Shown: positions 1 to 11,113 of the stretch, piece after piece
Layout of the letters: the number at the start of each line of letters is the position of its first letter
Numbering within the stretch: the first letter of the stretch is position 1
Assembly: GCA_016271365.2 (NCBI GenBank)
Contig: JADMNL010000023.1
Span: 609,426,001-609,490,000, forward strand
Direction of reading: 5' to 3'
Length of the DNA: 64,000 nt
Source of the DNA: Neoceratodus forsteri
Lineage: Eukaryota > Chordata > Ceratodontiformes > Ceratodontidae
The notes under the pieces: model-generated
Databases searched by the model: none
What the model saw: only the letters and a program-made list of their open reading frames with translations
Told to the model about the DNA's origin: nothing
Program-made: the position numbers and the translations under genes

Positions 1-301
1 TATGAAATTCACAACCATAACCTGGTCTCCCTCTAATTTGTAAATTTGCAGTTTATGTCTCTTTAGTTGTCTGCTGCCTGTTATATTTATTTTGTATTTA
101 TTTATTGAGTACTAGGAATAAATTACCTTTGAACTGGAGGTTCTTTTACAAAGGTTTTGCATAAAGAGAGGTAGAACAAATAGGGATACAAACGTGGTGG
201 TTGCAGAATAAAAACACAGGTTGAGTTAAAAAGACAGTATTGCAATGGTTAGATATAATTGCATATACAGTACAATGAGCAAAGTAGCATCCTAGGTGTA
301 G
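1..301. other. A+T-rich sequence with no recognised gene
   Basis: I see no gene here. A stretch around 200-290 weakly resembles 5105-5175, just downstream of the L2-like LINE tail (both contain AACACAGG, then an ACAGT-type word, then AATTGCAT and TACA). This may be two copies of an unnamed dispersed repeat. Confidence 0.4.
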
Positions 302-712
302 ACCCTTGACCAGGGTACTTTGGCTCACCAAGGAACAGCACCAGGAGGTGGTCTTCTGCCGCAGTCCCTGAACCTTCATTCCACCCTTCAACTCTGCAGG
401 TGAAGGCCCTTGACCAGGCACTTAGGCCACCAAGGAACAGCACCAGGAGGCGGCCTTCTGCTGCAGTCCCTGAATCTTCATTTGACCCTTCAACTCTGCT
501 GATGAAGGCTTTGACCAGGGCACTTCAGCCCACCAAGGAACAGCACTGGAGGCAGCCTTCTCTGCCGTAGTCCCTGAATCTTCATTCCACCATTCAACTC
601 TGCAGGTGAGGCCCTTGACCAGGGCACTTTGGCCCACCAAGGAACAGCACCGGAGGTGGCCTTTCTGTCACAGTCCCTGAATCTTAATTCCACCCTATAG
701 CTCTGCAGGTAC
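302..712. repeat. Tandem array, 4 copies of a ~103-bp unit
   Basis: Four head-to-tail units start near 302, 405, 507 and 609. Each carries the same ordered words: CCTTGACCAGGGCACTT, CCACCAAGGAACAGCAC, then CAGTCCCTGAATCTTCATT and CAACTCTGCAGGTGA. Differences between copies are mostly single substitutions and one- or two-base indels. Several open frames cross it only because the unit lacks stops in those frames. Nothing suggests a protein. Confidence 0.9.
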
Positions 713-1001
713 AGCCTTCCTGGTGGCTTTGTCTCTCCACAGCACCCGATTGGTCGGTGCTGGAGACCCGGCTCATGATTGGCTTTCTTCCTATTCCACT
801 GCTGATCTTTTGCTGTATGCCTCCCAGCCCTAGTCTTAGCTTCAGCTTTCCCTCTGCCTAAGTGTTTTTGTGTATACCTTGCTGTAACTTTGTGCTTACC
901 ATTTGAATCAATGAATATTGAAAGATCTTGACTGTATAATGTAAGGAAATTACTGCTTAGTTTAGAACAATTTTGTCTAGGTTAAACTGAAAGAATATTT
1001 T

Positions 1002-1002
<1 letters not shown>
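713..1002. other. Unassigned spacer
   Basis: No gene or known repeat recognised. The segment at 735-800 is more GC-rich than its surroundings. Confidence 0.4.

Positions 1003-1031
<29 letters not shown>
1003..1031. repeat. (TC)n microsatellite
   Basis: An uninterrupted TC dinucleotide run of about 14 repeats. It sits just ahead of the pyrimidine-rich DNA that leads into the L2-like LINE. Confidence 0.95.
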
Positions 1032-1035
<4 letters not shown>

Positions 1036-1559
1036 TCTATTTTTTGTCCTTTTTCCAGTAGCAAGTTATACTATACAGCCACTAGAGGGACACACTCTTT
1101 CTCTGAAGCAATCCCTGAGTATAGTTCATTTAGGCACCTTCAAAACTACAGCTACTCCCTTGATCTTAGCAGCCCCTCCATTTTCCCTGGTTACAAATTC
1201 TTTCTTGTCCCTAAATCAGTTATTCACTAATTTCTTTGCCTTTATGAACAATGTATTCCTATTCTCTTCTCTCCCACTTATTCCACTCATAGCCCTCTCT
1301 TTATCACCTCCACTTGCTCACCACCCATCTATTCCTAATAACTCTCCCAACCCCATCAGTTACTATCTCCAGACCCCTACCCACATCCATGCCATTACTC
1401 CATCCACCCCATTTGAAATATGGTCTCACTCTACCACTATTCCTCATGAGGCTTTGATAATGGTGTCCCTTTCATTGCAGTTGTGCACCATCTTCACCTC
1501 ACCATCCACCCTTTCTCCTCAAAACTCCCAACCTTCTCTGTAGCCCTTCAAAATCCCTA
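1032..1559 (+). other. Pyrimidine-rich DNA, possible 5' part of the following LINE
   Basis: The stretch is strongly C+T biased like the LINE that follows, and an open frame covers 1160-1543. I cannot match its translation to a known domain. It may be ORF1 or 5' UTR of the LINE, or unrelated sequence. Confidence 0.35.
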
Positions 1560-4500
1560 AGCTTCATTTTCTCATACTTGCTCTCCTCTTGCTTTCTGCT
1601 GGGGATATCCACCCCAGCCCAGGCCCTATTGCCCTAGCTCCTCTGGTGCATCCTCCTCTACTACCTCCACCCACTTTCTTCTCCAGCCCTCCAAAAGGGC
1701 TTAAAGATCCACCTCTAAACAACCGTAGTTGTTGCAAGAAATAGACCAGATTCAGACAATGGTATGCACTCTAAAACCAGACATTTTAATCATCTCAGAA
1801 ACTTGGCTAAAGAACACTATCTCTGACCACTCAGTCTCCATTTCAGGCTACTCACTAGTAAGGTAAGACTGTGCTGGCGGGGGTGGTGTTGCCATTTATG
1901 TCCTAGCCTCCATTCAATATTCCATCATGTATTCATCCTCCAATCCTGAGATGCATGATTTGCTAGCTATCCATGTGACCCTCCCTTCACTCTCCCAATC
2001 TTTGTAGCCAGCATATACTGTCATCCAAATGTCCATCCTCCGGTTGCGCTCACCTCCTAACCTCCATCACTTCCTTGCTTGCTCTGGTGAAGTATCATCC
2101 TAGGTGACTTCAATGTAAATTGGTTGTCACCTAAAATTACCAAACTAAAATGAAATTGGAGCCTTAAGCCTCCCAACTGATCTCTGAGCCCACCCACCCA
2201 AACCACAAGACACAACAACACTCCCTACTGACTGGGCCATTACCTCCCACCTCCTACCATGTCATCACCTCAGGCATCCTTCCGATGCTCTCAGTGACCA
2301 TAACCCAATACACATAGTTAAGAAAGTCCACAGAACTAAATCACCACACAAAATCATAAAACTATGCTCTTTCAAGTCTCTTGCCTTTGACCCTGTCCTG
2401 AGTAACCTTGACACTTCTCAATGGCCCCCCAATATCCTTCCCTTGGTTGATAAGGCCCTTGCCTACTTCAAAGAAATCTTTCTTGCAAACTGGAATGCCT
2501 TTGCCCCACTCAAACAAACCATAGTCAGAGGTAATCACTTACCTTGATAACCCCTGAACTTCTAGCCTGCCTCATAGCCTGAAGCATCATAAAGCTACCC
2601 AGCATCCTACTGACCTTTAAATACTGCATGTTCTGAAATGCTTGCACCAGGGCTACAAGGTTATCCAAGTCTGAATATTTCAAATCTGCTTCATCACCAA
2701 CATAAATGTCTCTTCAAAGTTCTGGAAGGTGGTCCATGTCCTATTTACCCCTCATCTTGCCCACCACCCAGTACTTTAATTAAATAGTTCACTAATGTCT
2801 GACCCACCAGCTGTAGCTGCAGAATTTAACTCCTACTATACCTCCTGTGCCACTGAACTACTAAAATCCCTCCTCCTACCCATCCCCACCCTCTATCAGT
2901 GTGCCCCCATCATCACCCTCCCACCTCCCTTCTTTTTGCTATTGTAACCCCAAATGATGCCCTATGTGCCCTCCTCACCATCAACCCCTCTAATGGTGCC
3001 TCCCTGATGGCCTTGACCCAAAACCTCTCCTCTCTCTCTGCTTTGGCTATTGCCTACCCCTCTCAATAATCTTAAATCTCTCATTCTCTACTGCCTCGGT
3101 TGCCTCTTCATGGAAACATGAAGTAGTCCTCCTCTACCCAAAGGGAGTGACCCTCATCCCCGGCAACTATCACCCCATTTCTCTCCTCCCTACCCTTGCC
3201 AAGCTTCAAGAACACATTGTCCTCTCCCAACTCACCTCTTTTCTATCTGACACCTCCTTTTTCACCCCTTTCCAGTCCGGTTTCAGGAAACCACTCAACC
3301 ACCACCTCTCTCCTATGGCTGACAGATTCTATCCTAACCAAGATGGACAATGGCAAAATTACCTGTGCCATTTTGTTGACCTGGCCAAGGCCTTTGATAC
3401 TGCCTCTCACTCCCTTCTCCTCAACTCACTTCTGGCTGCTGGCCTATCTCCCTCCACCACAAACTGGTTTAAGGCTTACCTTATTGGCAGAACCCAGACA
3501 GTTAAGATCTTGGATGCCACTTTCCTCCCTCCCGATTAGCACTGGAGTCCCTCAGGGCTCTGTATTAGGACCTTCCTATTCTCATCTTCTAAATGACCTT
3601 CCTCTGTTTGCTCCCCATCCTTTTGCTATACATATGTATGCCAATAATACGGTCCTGTATGGCTCTCTGTCCTGATGTAGTTACAACCAGCTTACAGCAA
3701 GACTCTGACAAGGTTCAGCTGTGGTTTGCTAACCATCAACTTTTCCTCAACACCAAGAAGACAGTCTCCATGACCTTTGGCACAAGGCAGAGACTCTCAA
3801 GGCTTCCCTCCCTACTCATTTTCTTACCTTTGGTGGACTTTACTTTAGGACACATCCTCCTTCAGGTACTTAGGTGTTTGGTTGACCAACACCTAAACTT
3901 CTTGGACATATTGATGTCATCCAGAAAAACTGCACCCCAAGCTTGGTGCCCTGTTCAGAAACTGTAGTTGCATCCCTCCTACTGCTAGGCATGAACATAG
4001 CCGGAAGATGATACTGCCCATTTTTGACTACTGTGACATAGTCTATGGTGCTGCCCATAAGTCCTCCCTGGCCAAACTGGACACCTCTTCAATTCCTTCT
4101 GCCGCTTTGCCTTGGATGTCCTCCTTCCACCCACTGTGATCTTTATTGTGCCCTATCCTTCCCTCTCTTGCAAATAGGTGTCTCTCCACTGTGATAAATT
4201 CACCTCCAAGCACTGGTTAGGTGAGATCCTTCCCTACCTCACCTCCTCCTTTATAACACCTCCACACCCTCGCATTCCCTTAGATCAACCGACTCTGTGC
4301 CCTGGTAGTCCTCGCAGATCCACCCAAATCGGCCAATCTGGTTACCTCACTGCCTCCCAAAATCTGGAATTCCCCCCTCAGATCCACCACTCATCCTCTG
4401 CCTACTCCATCAGCTCTGTCCTCAAAATCACCTTTCTTCTAGCTGCCCTGCCATGCCCCTCCCTAACTTCCTCCTCTAAGCCATGGACAAACCCTCCCCA

Positions 4501-5086
4501 CCTGCCACCTTCATTTACCCTGTCACACTCACCCAAATTCCTAGCTCTTCCCCTTTCCCAAATTGCTACCCCTTACTGGCCTCCTTGATCTCTCACAGAA
4601 TATAAGGGCCCCAAATGGTCTCAATGGGCCCTCCCTACCCCCAGAGGGGTGTGTATCTTCATCTACTCCCTACCCCTACCATCCTGAAAGGGTCTGTCTG
4701 GGACCTCCTTTATTCCCTTCTCTCTGGTCAGTGCAGCACAGGATCCTCGCATCCTGAAGTGGTTTCAGGGACACAACTCTTCCCTCCCACACACTCACCA
4801 CTGCCTCTCTTTTCCCCTTTACTTTCACATAAGCACTTATTACTTATTAACCAAGCACTTATTTTTGTCCACTGTTTTTACCTATCATGTGCAACACTGC
4901 TGTAACACTATTTGTAACATCTACCATACAACTGTATATTAATGTTGAACTTATAACTTGAATGTTAATGTCTAATTCCTAATGTACCCCTACCCCCAGG
5001 TCGCACCAGGAGATGAGCGACTTGTCTCTCAGTGTGCCTTCCTGGTAAAACATTTTGATAAATAAAATTATAAATAAATAAATAGA
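1560..5086 (+). mobile_element. L2-like non-LTR retrotransposon (LINE), near full length, decayed
   Basis: The element encoded one endonuclease and reverse-transcriptase polyprotein used for target-primed reverse transcription. In order I can read: a hydrophobic stretch ending GDIHPSPGP (1601-1627), as found ahead of the endonuclease in L2-type LINEs; an APE endonuclease with SETWL (1795-1809) and GDFNVNWL (about 2103-2126); RT remains from about 3130, with LAKAFD, GVPQGS (3544-3561) and YANN in place of YADD (3637-3648); and a thumb-like segment ending in an LNTKK-type motif. A C-terminal region follows to about 4590. The 3' end is a short UTR with an ATAAATAAATAAAT tail, as expected for L2. 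Many stops and frameshifts make it a dead copy. The L2 clade assignment rests on motif style and tail type. Confidence 0.85.
3147..3967 (+). pseudogene. L2-like reverse transcriptase remnant
   Basis: This is the RT palm and thumb of the L2-like LINE, spread over three overlapping frames (3147-3539, 3196-3675, 3593-3967), so at least two frameshifts have accumulated. Visible in order: a YHPISLLP-type finger motif, FTPFQSGFR, LAKAFDTASHSLLLNSLL (motif A region), [10 protein letters not shown] (motif B region) and a decayed motif C, YANNTVLYGSLS. The second and third catalytic-box residues are changed, so it could not be active even if the frame were restored. Confidence 0.85.
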
Positions 5087-5460
5087 GGTTACAGATTACA
5101 AAACACAGGATTTCAGTTACAAAAACACAGTGTTACAAAGACAAGATCAATTGCATGTACAATAATCAGTCAGAGGTATGACCTAGTCAAGAGATAAGTG
5201 CAAGAAGGGGGCTAGTGCAGTACTAAGAGGTGAGGGAAAGAATAGAATAGAATATAATTTTACTGTACTAAAACTTCTTTTCAAAAATCCTATTACTCTG
5301 CTTGTAATTTATCTTGCATTCAAGTACCTGGGCAATTCCATGAAATGGGGTACCAATATGTCAAATAATTTGCACATTAATTAAAAAAACAGCTGTCACT
5401 GTAGATTGACTGTGGCCTGGTAGTGTACAATACTGCCTCGAAACAATTCTAAAATGACTG
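5087..5460. other. A+T-rich spacer
   Basis: No gene seen. The first 100 bases may be the repeat that also appears weakly near 200-290. The rest has no recognised signal. Confidence 0.4.
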
Positions 5461-6700
5461 GCTGCGGCACTTGATAAAGCATGTAGGCTAATTATTGGGG
5501 CAGACAAACTCACTCATACGTGCACCCTGTACAGTCAAACCAACTTGTTTAACCTCAGAGACAGGGTCAAATTACAAACATGCTTGCTAGGGCAAAAAGC
5601 CCAGCTAGGCCTGGCACCACCCTGCATCCAACAAATCATCTAACCAGCTCACTTACAACATCACACAAGGGCACGGTTAGATGTTCACAATGTGTCCCCT
5701 TTAGGAGGACACCTCTAGGTCAGCATTCATTTGCTTACAGGGCTCCCTCTGGCTAAATAAGCTCCAGTAAACAACACAAATAACTTCTTTTCCTTAAAAG
5801 CATGACCAGAAGCAATCCCTAATTAATAGCATGCCTTGCAAATGTGGACATACGACGGCACTAACTCCCCCATAAAGGCACTCACTGACCACATAAGTAT
5901 TCCAGAGTGGGAAAATGAGTCTCAAACTCCTCCCAGTATGTTATAAAATGCCCATAACCTGGCTCACATTCTTATTTATATTCCCTTCTGCCCCTCTCTG
6001 CAAGTTCCAACTCCTATAATTCAATTCTATATTTGGGACTCTTAATATGCCCTTAACCCTCATATCCTCTCACCACCCAAGCTGTCTCACCTCCCAACTG
6101 TCCTTGCCTCATACTCAACTCCATCTTACTTCTCATATCACATGGTATTCTCCTAGTTCCAATTATCCTACCCAGCTCTGATACTCAGCCTGTTGATCTG
6201 CTGCTCTCATATCCCTCTCCTTTCCCTCCTATACGTGCAACTATTTAGAAGCATAAGGATCTGAAACAAGCATCAAGGCCTGGTCCCTAGATGGCCATTT
6301 ATACCTCCCAAACTTGTAACTTGTAACTGCCTGTAATCAACTATCTTTTGCAACTGATTTCTCCAGCTAGTTTTCCTGAGTTAGCTGCATGCATCTCTAT
6401 CTATGTGAATTGTGGAATTGTATAACTACAACTAGTTTGATGTATAAGACCTGAAACTAGTGACAAGGTCTGGTTGCAGGCAGCTATTTCTACCTCTCAA
6501 ACTTGTAATTTACAACTGTGTGTAATCAACTATTTAGTAACTGTCTTGTCCAACTAGTATTCCTATGTTTAGTTAAATGTATTCCTGGCTGTGTGTATTG
6601 TGCAATTGTAGCTGTTTTAATGTCAACTGACATGGAATCTTTATAAATGAGCTCCTAGCTCAAAGGTTATTTCTGAAGAGCTAATAAATAAATAAAATAG
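5461..6700 (+). mobile_element. L2-like LINE, 5'-truncated C-terminal and 3' UTR remnant
   Basis: A translation from 5461 reads ALDKACRLIIGADKL, then LFNLRDRVKLQTCLLG, then SFAYRAPSG. This is the familiar layout of the C-terminal region downstream of RT in L2-type LINEs. Stops and frameshifts are frequent. The 3' region ends at an AATAAATAAATAAA tail (6681-6699). No RT catalytic motif is present, so the copy was either truncated on insertion or decayed. The clade within the L2/CR1 assemblage is uncertain. Confidence 0.65.
6253..6630 (+). repeat. Direct duplication, two ~190-bp copies
   Basis: Copy 1 (about 6253-6440) and copy 2 (about 6443-6630) lie at an offset of 190 bp. They share the words CTGAAAC, AAGG(C/T)CTGGT, CTC(C/T)CAAACTTGTAA and GTAATCAACTAT in order. 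They lie inside the 3' part of an L2-like LINE remnant and look like a tandem duplication of its 3' UTR. Confidence 0.75.
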
Positions 6701-7143
6701 TTATGATAAGTGAATTTAAAAGGTGGCACAAAGACAGATACATTGCATAGTCTGAGAAACCCAGGTGGCTCCACTTTATTTTTTTCAATGTCCAGCTTCA
6801 AATGCTATAGATTGTTGTCTTCAAACAACAATATGTTCCACTGCTTCTATGCAGGATTTATTTAAGTTGCATTCTTTAAAGTTACTTTTAAAACTGCCTC
6901 TGGTGTTGTCTTTTGTTAATGAAGACATTTTCACTCGGTTATTAAATGTATATAAATTTCTGGTTCACTCAAAGTTTTATGTGGTGCATGCAACTGTGGT
7001 GTCCTAGCAAATTACGTTTTGCATGTTCTAAAATTTCAGCAAAAGTACCCAGCTTTTTGAGTGGGGATTTTCTTTAGGATGAGGTCTTAAAAATGCTGCA
7101 GGACTTACGTGAAAGGGGATCCAGGAAATGCTTTTATAACTAA
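6701..7143. other. Unassigned A+T-rich sequence
   Basis: An open frame at 6765-7007 has no recognisable domain and is not supported as a gene. No repeat was recognised before the tandem block that begins near 7144. Confidence 0.35.
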
Positions 7144-7600
7144 AACAGTTGTGGGTTGTCCATTGTTACATGAGCAATGCTGTGGTGTCCACTGTTATAA
7201 AGCAACATTGTTTGGTATCCACTGTTACATGTGCAACGTTGAAGATGCTTTAACTCAAGTCTCTGATATTGACTTATCCCATAGCATGGCCCTGTTTTCA
7301 CTCTTGGGGCATGCTGTCTTGAAATGCTTAGTAAACTAAACCAAAGAAAATAAAGTTTTTTTTAAACTTAAACAGCTATGTGGTATATATTGTCACATGT
7401 GAAATGCTGTGTTGTCCAGTGTTACATGTGCAACAAGAAAGGTGCTTTTTCTCAAATCTCTGTTAGGAGTCATCTCACAATCTGGTCCCCTTTACTCTTA
7501 GGTCACAATGCCTTGACAAGCTTATCAAAACTGATATATTGTGGATTTGAAAATGTACCCTCATGCCACACTTTGCTAACCCTTTTGCATAGACATACCC
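7144..7600. repeat. Two-level tandem repeat: ~227-bp duplication containing ~30-bp subunits
   Basis: Two copies of a ~227-bp segment begin at about 7144 and 7371; both run from AACAG(T/C) to a shared AA(G/A)TCTCTG stretch and beyond. Inside each, a ~30-bp subunit repeats (copies near 7152, 7182, 7211, 7381 and 7411) with the core GT(G)TCCA(C/G)TGTTACATGTGCAA. Three subunits are visible in the first copy and two in the second. Confidence 0.75.
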
Positions 7601-8937
7601 ACCTGGAATTCCTGATTATATTCTATTGTTGTTCTTTTGTACTCTCCCGAGTCAAACTTGAACATAGGTATTTACTTATCTAGTGTACTGTGCCTACTCT
7701 GCCTGGTAAACTGATACTGCCTAATTATCTAACTTAACTAAATAACAAATTCACTTTAAGCAAACACCTAATAATTTAACTATAAAACCACTCACAATGC
7801 ATAAACCAAGAGACCTGGTATATAGTTAATCACTCTCCAGCTAGAGGCACCTCCCAGGTGGGTATAACACCAAAATTCCTAATCAACCACCCATTAATCT
7901 GTTTCTTCCAGCTTGCTTACACTATATGCCTACCTACCTGCCTGCCTCAACCACATCTTTGTCAATCTATGGACAGCTTTCTGTTAATCAGATTGTGTAC
8001 TTTACTTTCTTAAATTTGTAACTTGTTATTGGTTTGTAATCTGGAAGGCTCAGACTTTACCCAATCAAACATCAAGTGCGTTGAAGTATTAAGAAACAAT
8101 TCTGTTTTACCACTACATGTGAATTATTTCTGAAGTGCAAACAGGCATGCATGGTGTGTTTTATGCGGTGCTCAAAAAGCCACCTCAAAATACTAAATAG
8201 TGAGTTAGAGAATAAAAATAGGAATATTAGTTGATATACTATACAATTTACCTAACACCGTAAGAGAATTTCTTGAAAGACATTTTGGGATGTTGTAGAA
8301 TCCTGGTTCAGTATTTTGGTGCGTAGTAGTGGATGAGGACCCTTCAGTAATTCTTTTCTAAAGAAGACTCCAGACAATTAATTTATCTTTGGCAACTCTT
8401 TGACTACAGCAGTGACAGAGTAATTCACATATTATTTCAGCATTGAACAAAATTATTTATTATAAAGGACAGTACAAAACAATATATGAATGATGAGCTG
8501 TTTCTCTTACTGTATATCTGGGTATCCTTCTGCTGCCATAGCCTGAAGATCACTCATTTTGTTTCCCAGGCTTCTGTTATTTAAGCAGACCACCATCCAG
8601 GAAAACTTATCCTAATCTGTCACCATCCACAGAACAAATCAATCTTCCTCATTCCCTGTATTGTACTGTATTGCTTCCCTTACCTCTCTCCTCACTGGAT
8701 GTGGTTCTTGTTACCTGGGGCCAGCTTCTTCCATGTTCTTTATTTATGCTATCCCTGCCTTTGATTACCCCTACAAGTTGTGGAAGTGCTAGGTAGATCT
8801 TCCCACCAGTGTTAACCCCTTGGATGTATATAGCCCCAAGCATACCCATTTACTAGTAAGAATGCATGGCATATGTCTCATGGGATCTTAAAGAAGGGGG
8901 TGAGGCTGGAGATCAAGTAGGATCTACTGTGATATTA
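7601..8937. other. Unassigned A+T-rich sequence
   Basis: No gene or recognised repeat. Around 8010-8045 an AATTTGTAACTTGTTA-like stretch resembles the repeated 3' region at 6313-6345, so it could be another decayed fragment of that element. The open frame on the minus strand at 8649-8849 has no domain I recognise. Confidence 0.35.
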
Positions 8938-8990
8938 TAGGCAGTGAAAATGGGCAGACTAGAATGGCCAAATGATCCTTATATACCAAA
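8938..8990 (+). mobile_element. Short CR1-like LINE 3'-end fragment
   Basis: The words ATGGGCAGACTAGAATGGCC and CCTTATATACC match, in sense orientation, the 3' terminal region that appears antisense at 19848-19895, 29254-29300 and 41570-41610 (there read as TCTGCCCAT and GGCAGATAAGGA). Only about 50 bp is convincing. Confidence 0.6.
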
Positions 8991-9159
8991 AAATTTGTAT
9001 TTTGTAGTTACTATATTTGTTTAACTAGTGTGAACAGCTCATTTGAGCAGTGATTATTTGCTAAGGAGGTACTTATTAGAACAAGCAGTAGTACAGTAGT
9101 TCAAAAGCATAAAAAGATTAACGGCAACAAGGACAGTAGATCAAAAACATAATACATTA

Positions 9160-9990
9160 CAGACATCAAAGGTAACAAGCAGTCAATATGATATAGCAAA
9201 ATAATGGCCATTCTGCCATGAAAAGCATTCCAGTCTCTGAGGATGTGAAATCTCTCCACAGTGCACCACTCTTTCAAGGAACTTTTGAACTGAAAGTTTC
9301 AGCTTCTATACCTCATCCACCTGCGTGTTGTGAGGACTTCTGAGAAGGTCACAGTGCCAGCTAACTATTAAGCCTGGAATGCAATGTGCAGAAGCTGTTC
9401 TTTACTGATCCTAATACAATTCCTGCCAGATTGTTCAACCAAGATGGACAATAACATATGGCTTCTCTCTCTTCTCTAACCAGCCCATCTGTTCTAGGGA
9501 GTACCTATCTGCTGTCACCGCTGGATAGAAGGCACTACTCTCCTAATCAGGTCTAAGGTACATACCATAGTTTCAGTACTCATAAATATAGAATCCCTCA
9601 CTACCAGCACCATCTTTCTAGCTGTACCCTACTAACTTTAGTACCCAGCAGGCTTCAGTGGTGCTGCTGCTGCTGGGGTTCTGTGAATAAGAGGGTACTC
9701 ATCTGGTAAGAGAGAAATATTTACTAATTTGTTCAGTGGGTGAAATGGTTGCTTATTGCAATTCCAGATCCTTACCATACCCTCCCAGTTGTTGTTGCCC
9801 TCTGTCCCTCTTCCTAGTACTTTCCAAGCTTGATTATGAACCCTTGGGGATGCTGAGAAAGAGAAACAGCAGCAGACAGCCCCAGACTCCATTTGGAACT
9901 GTTCTGCATATGACAAATTATGGCCCATGCTGCACAATTCAGACTGTAGTACTACTAAAATCTGGCTGATTGAGTATCCTCCGTACTTCC
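9160..9990 (-). pseudogene. CR1-like ORF1 fragment with decayed SGNH-esterase domain
   Basis: On the minus strand, from about 9640 downward, I read VLVVRDSI, then about 60 residues later YVIVHLGTNNLAGI, then TVTFSEVL, and near 9250 DWNAFHGR. This order matches the SGNH hydrolase (esterase) domain known in ORF1 of CR1-type retrotransposons: block I GDS, block III GTND, then a terminal DxxH. Here GDS has become RDS, GTND has become GTNN, and the DxxH position reads DCLL, so the fold is catalytically dead. The upstream part (about 9660-9937) is open and could be the N-terminal ORF1 region. No matching ORF2 lies directly downstream. Confidence 0.65.
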
Positions 9991-10087
9991 ACTTCTTACC
10001 CTAGAATAGTACGGCACTGCAACTAACTAAATTTCTCTTCTCATGAATCCCACATCATCCAATTGGGCTCTATGCTTAAAAGGTATA

Positions 10088-11113
10088 CCATTATGTGGTG
10101 ATACAATTAGGGCACCACAATTAGGGTGCTATAGCCAGTTCACCTGTCATGCTAGTGAAATGGATTTTGTGGCATTCAGCAGGGACGGTGCCATCTAGTG
10201 TCTGTGACCCTTGCCCCATACACCTCTGACCAGGAGGTGATTTTATTAAAGCACAGGGGGTAGGGATGTAGCCCCTGTACACAGCCAGAATGTTCTCTGG
10301 GACACGGACAATGGGGTCAGGTGGCTCATTTGCCAGGCATGATGTTTGCCATCGCCATTGTGCTGGCATGCTAATGATGACTGCAGTGTTTCTTGTCACA
10401 GCAACCTGGTGTAACCTACTCCAAAGGTTGTAGTGCCTATGCACGTGCATCGGTGGTGGGCAGACAGCCCTACTTGGAATACCCACCAGCGGGTCCAGCA
10501 GTGCACCAACGGTGCACCTACAAGCTGCGCACTGGATCCTCCATCCAATCATTCTGCTCCACACCTGGCCTGGGCCAGGGAGTGAGGGGCATGCCACACT
10601 GCATGCCATTCACAAAGATGCAGAGTACTATGATAGAGGAAATGCTGAACCTCAGGCACCCTGCCATAAGTTTCTACCCACACCCCAACGATCACTGGTA
10701 GGCTGCAGTGGCAAGGGGGTTCCCCTGCACTTGTGCCCCAGCCCACTGTGCTACCAGGGTGAGCTGAGGTGGCCATTAGGTGAGTGCCCATACATTCAGA
10801 TATCCCAGAACTATGACATTTCACACTCCCTCACCGTGGCACAAGGGATCCACACCAAGACCCAGAAAGGTTAACTGATTGTATGCCTGCCTAGGTCCAC
10901 AGCTCCACACTTATTTGCCACCCACAGTCCTATGTGCTGGAGGTAGGGCCATAGGACAGGTTCCCTGTAGTTGTGTGTGGTCATGGATCTGCCAACCCTG
11001 CACTTGTCCTCAGCCATATAAGTGCACAGGTGGATTACATGTAATCTAATATATGGAGCACCTTTGAGCATAGCCCCCATTGTGCATGGCTTTTCTATGT
11101 CCCACTGCATAAT
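10088..11113. other. GC-rich block with possible degenerate terminal inverted repeats
   Basis: Base composition shifts clearly to GC-rich for about 1 kb. The ends are loosely inverted copies: the left begins CATTATGTGGTGATACAAT and the right, read in reverse complement, begins CATTATGCAGTGGGACATA, with weaker agreement for about 45 bp. This could be a decayed non-autonomous DNA transposon. Open frames inside (for example 10121-10609 minus) encode nothing I recognise. I do not see matching target duplications. Confidence 0.35.

Noticed and set aside
9736..9969. Sense-strand protein gene
   Set aside because: It overlaps the antisense CR1 ORF1 fragment, which explains the open frame better.
10121..10609. 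162-residue open frame on the minus strand
   Set aside because: It lies in a GC-rich block where stops are rarer, overlaps open frames on the other strand, and shows no domain, so there is no support for a gene.
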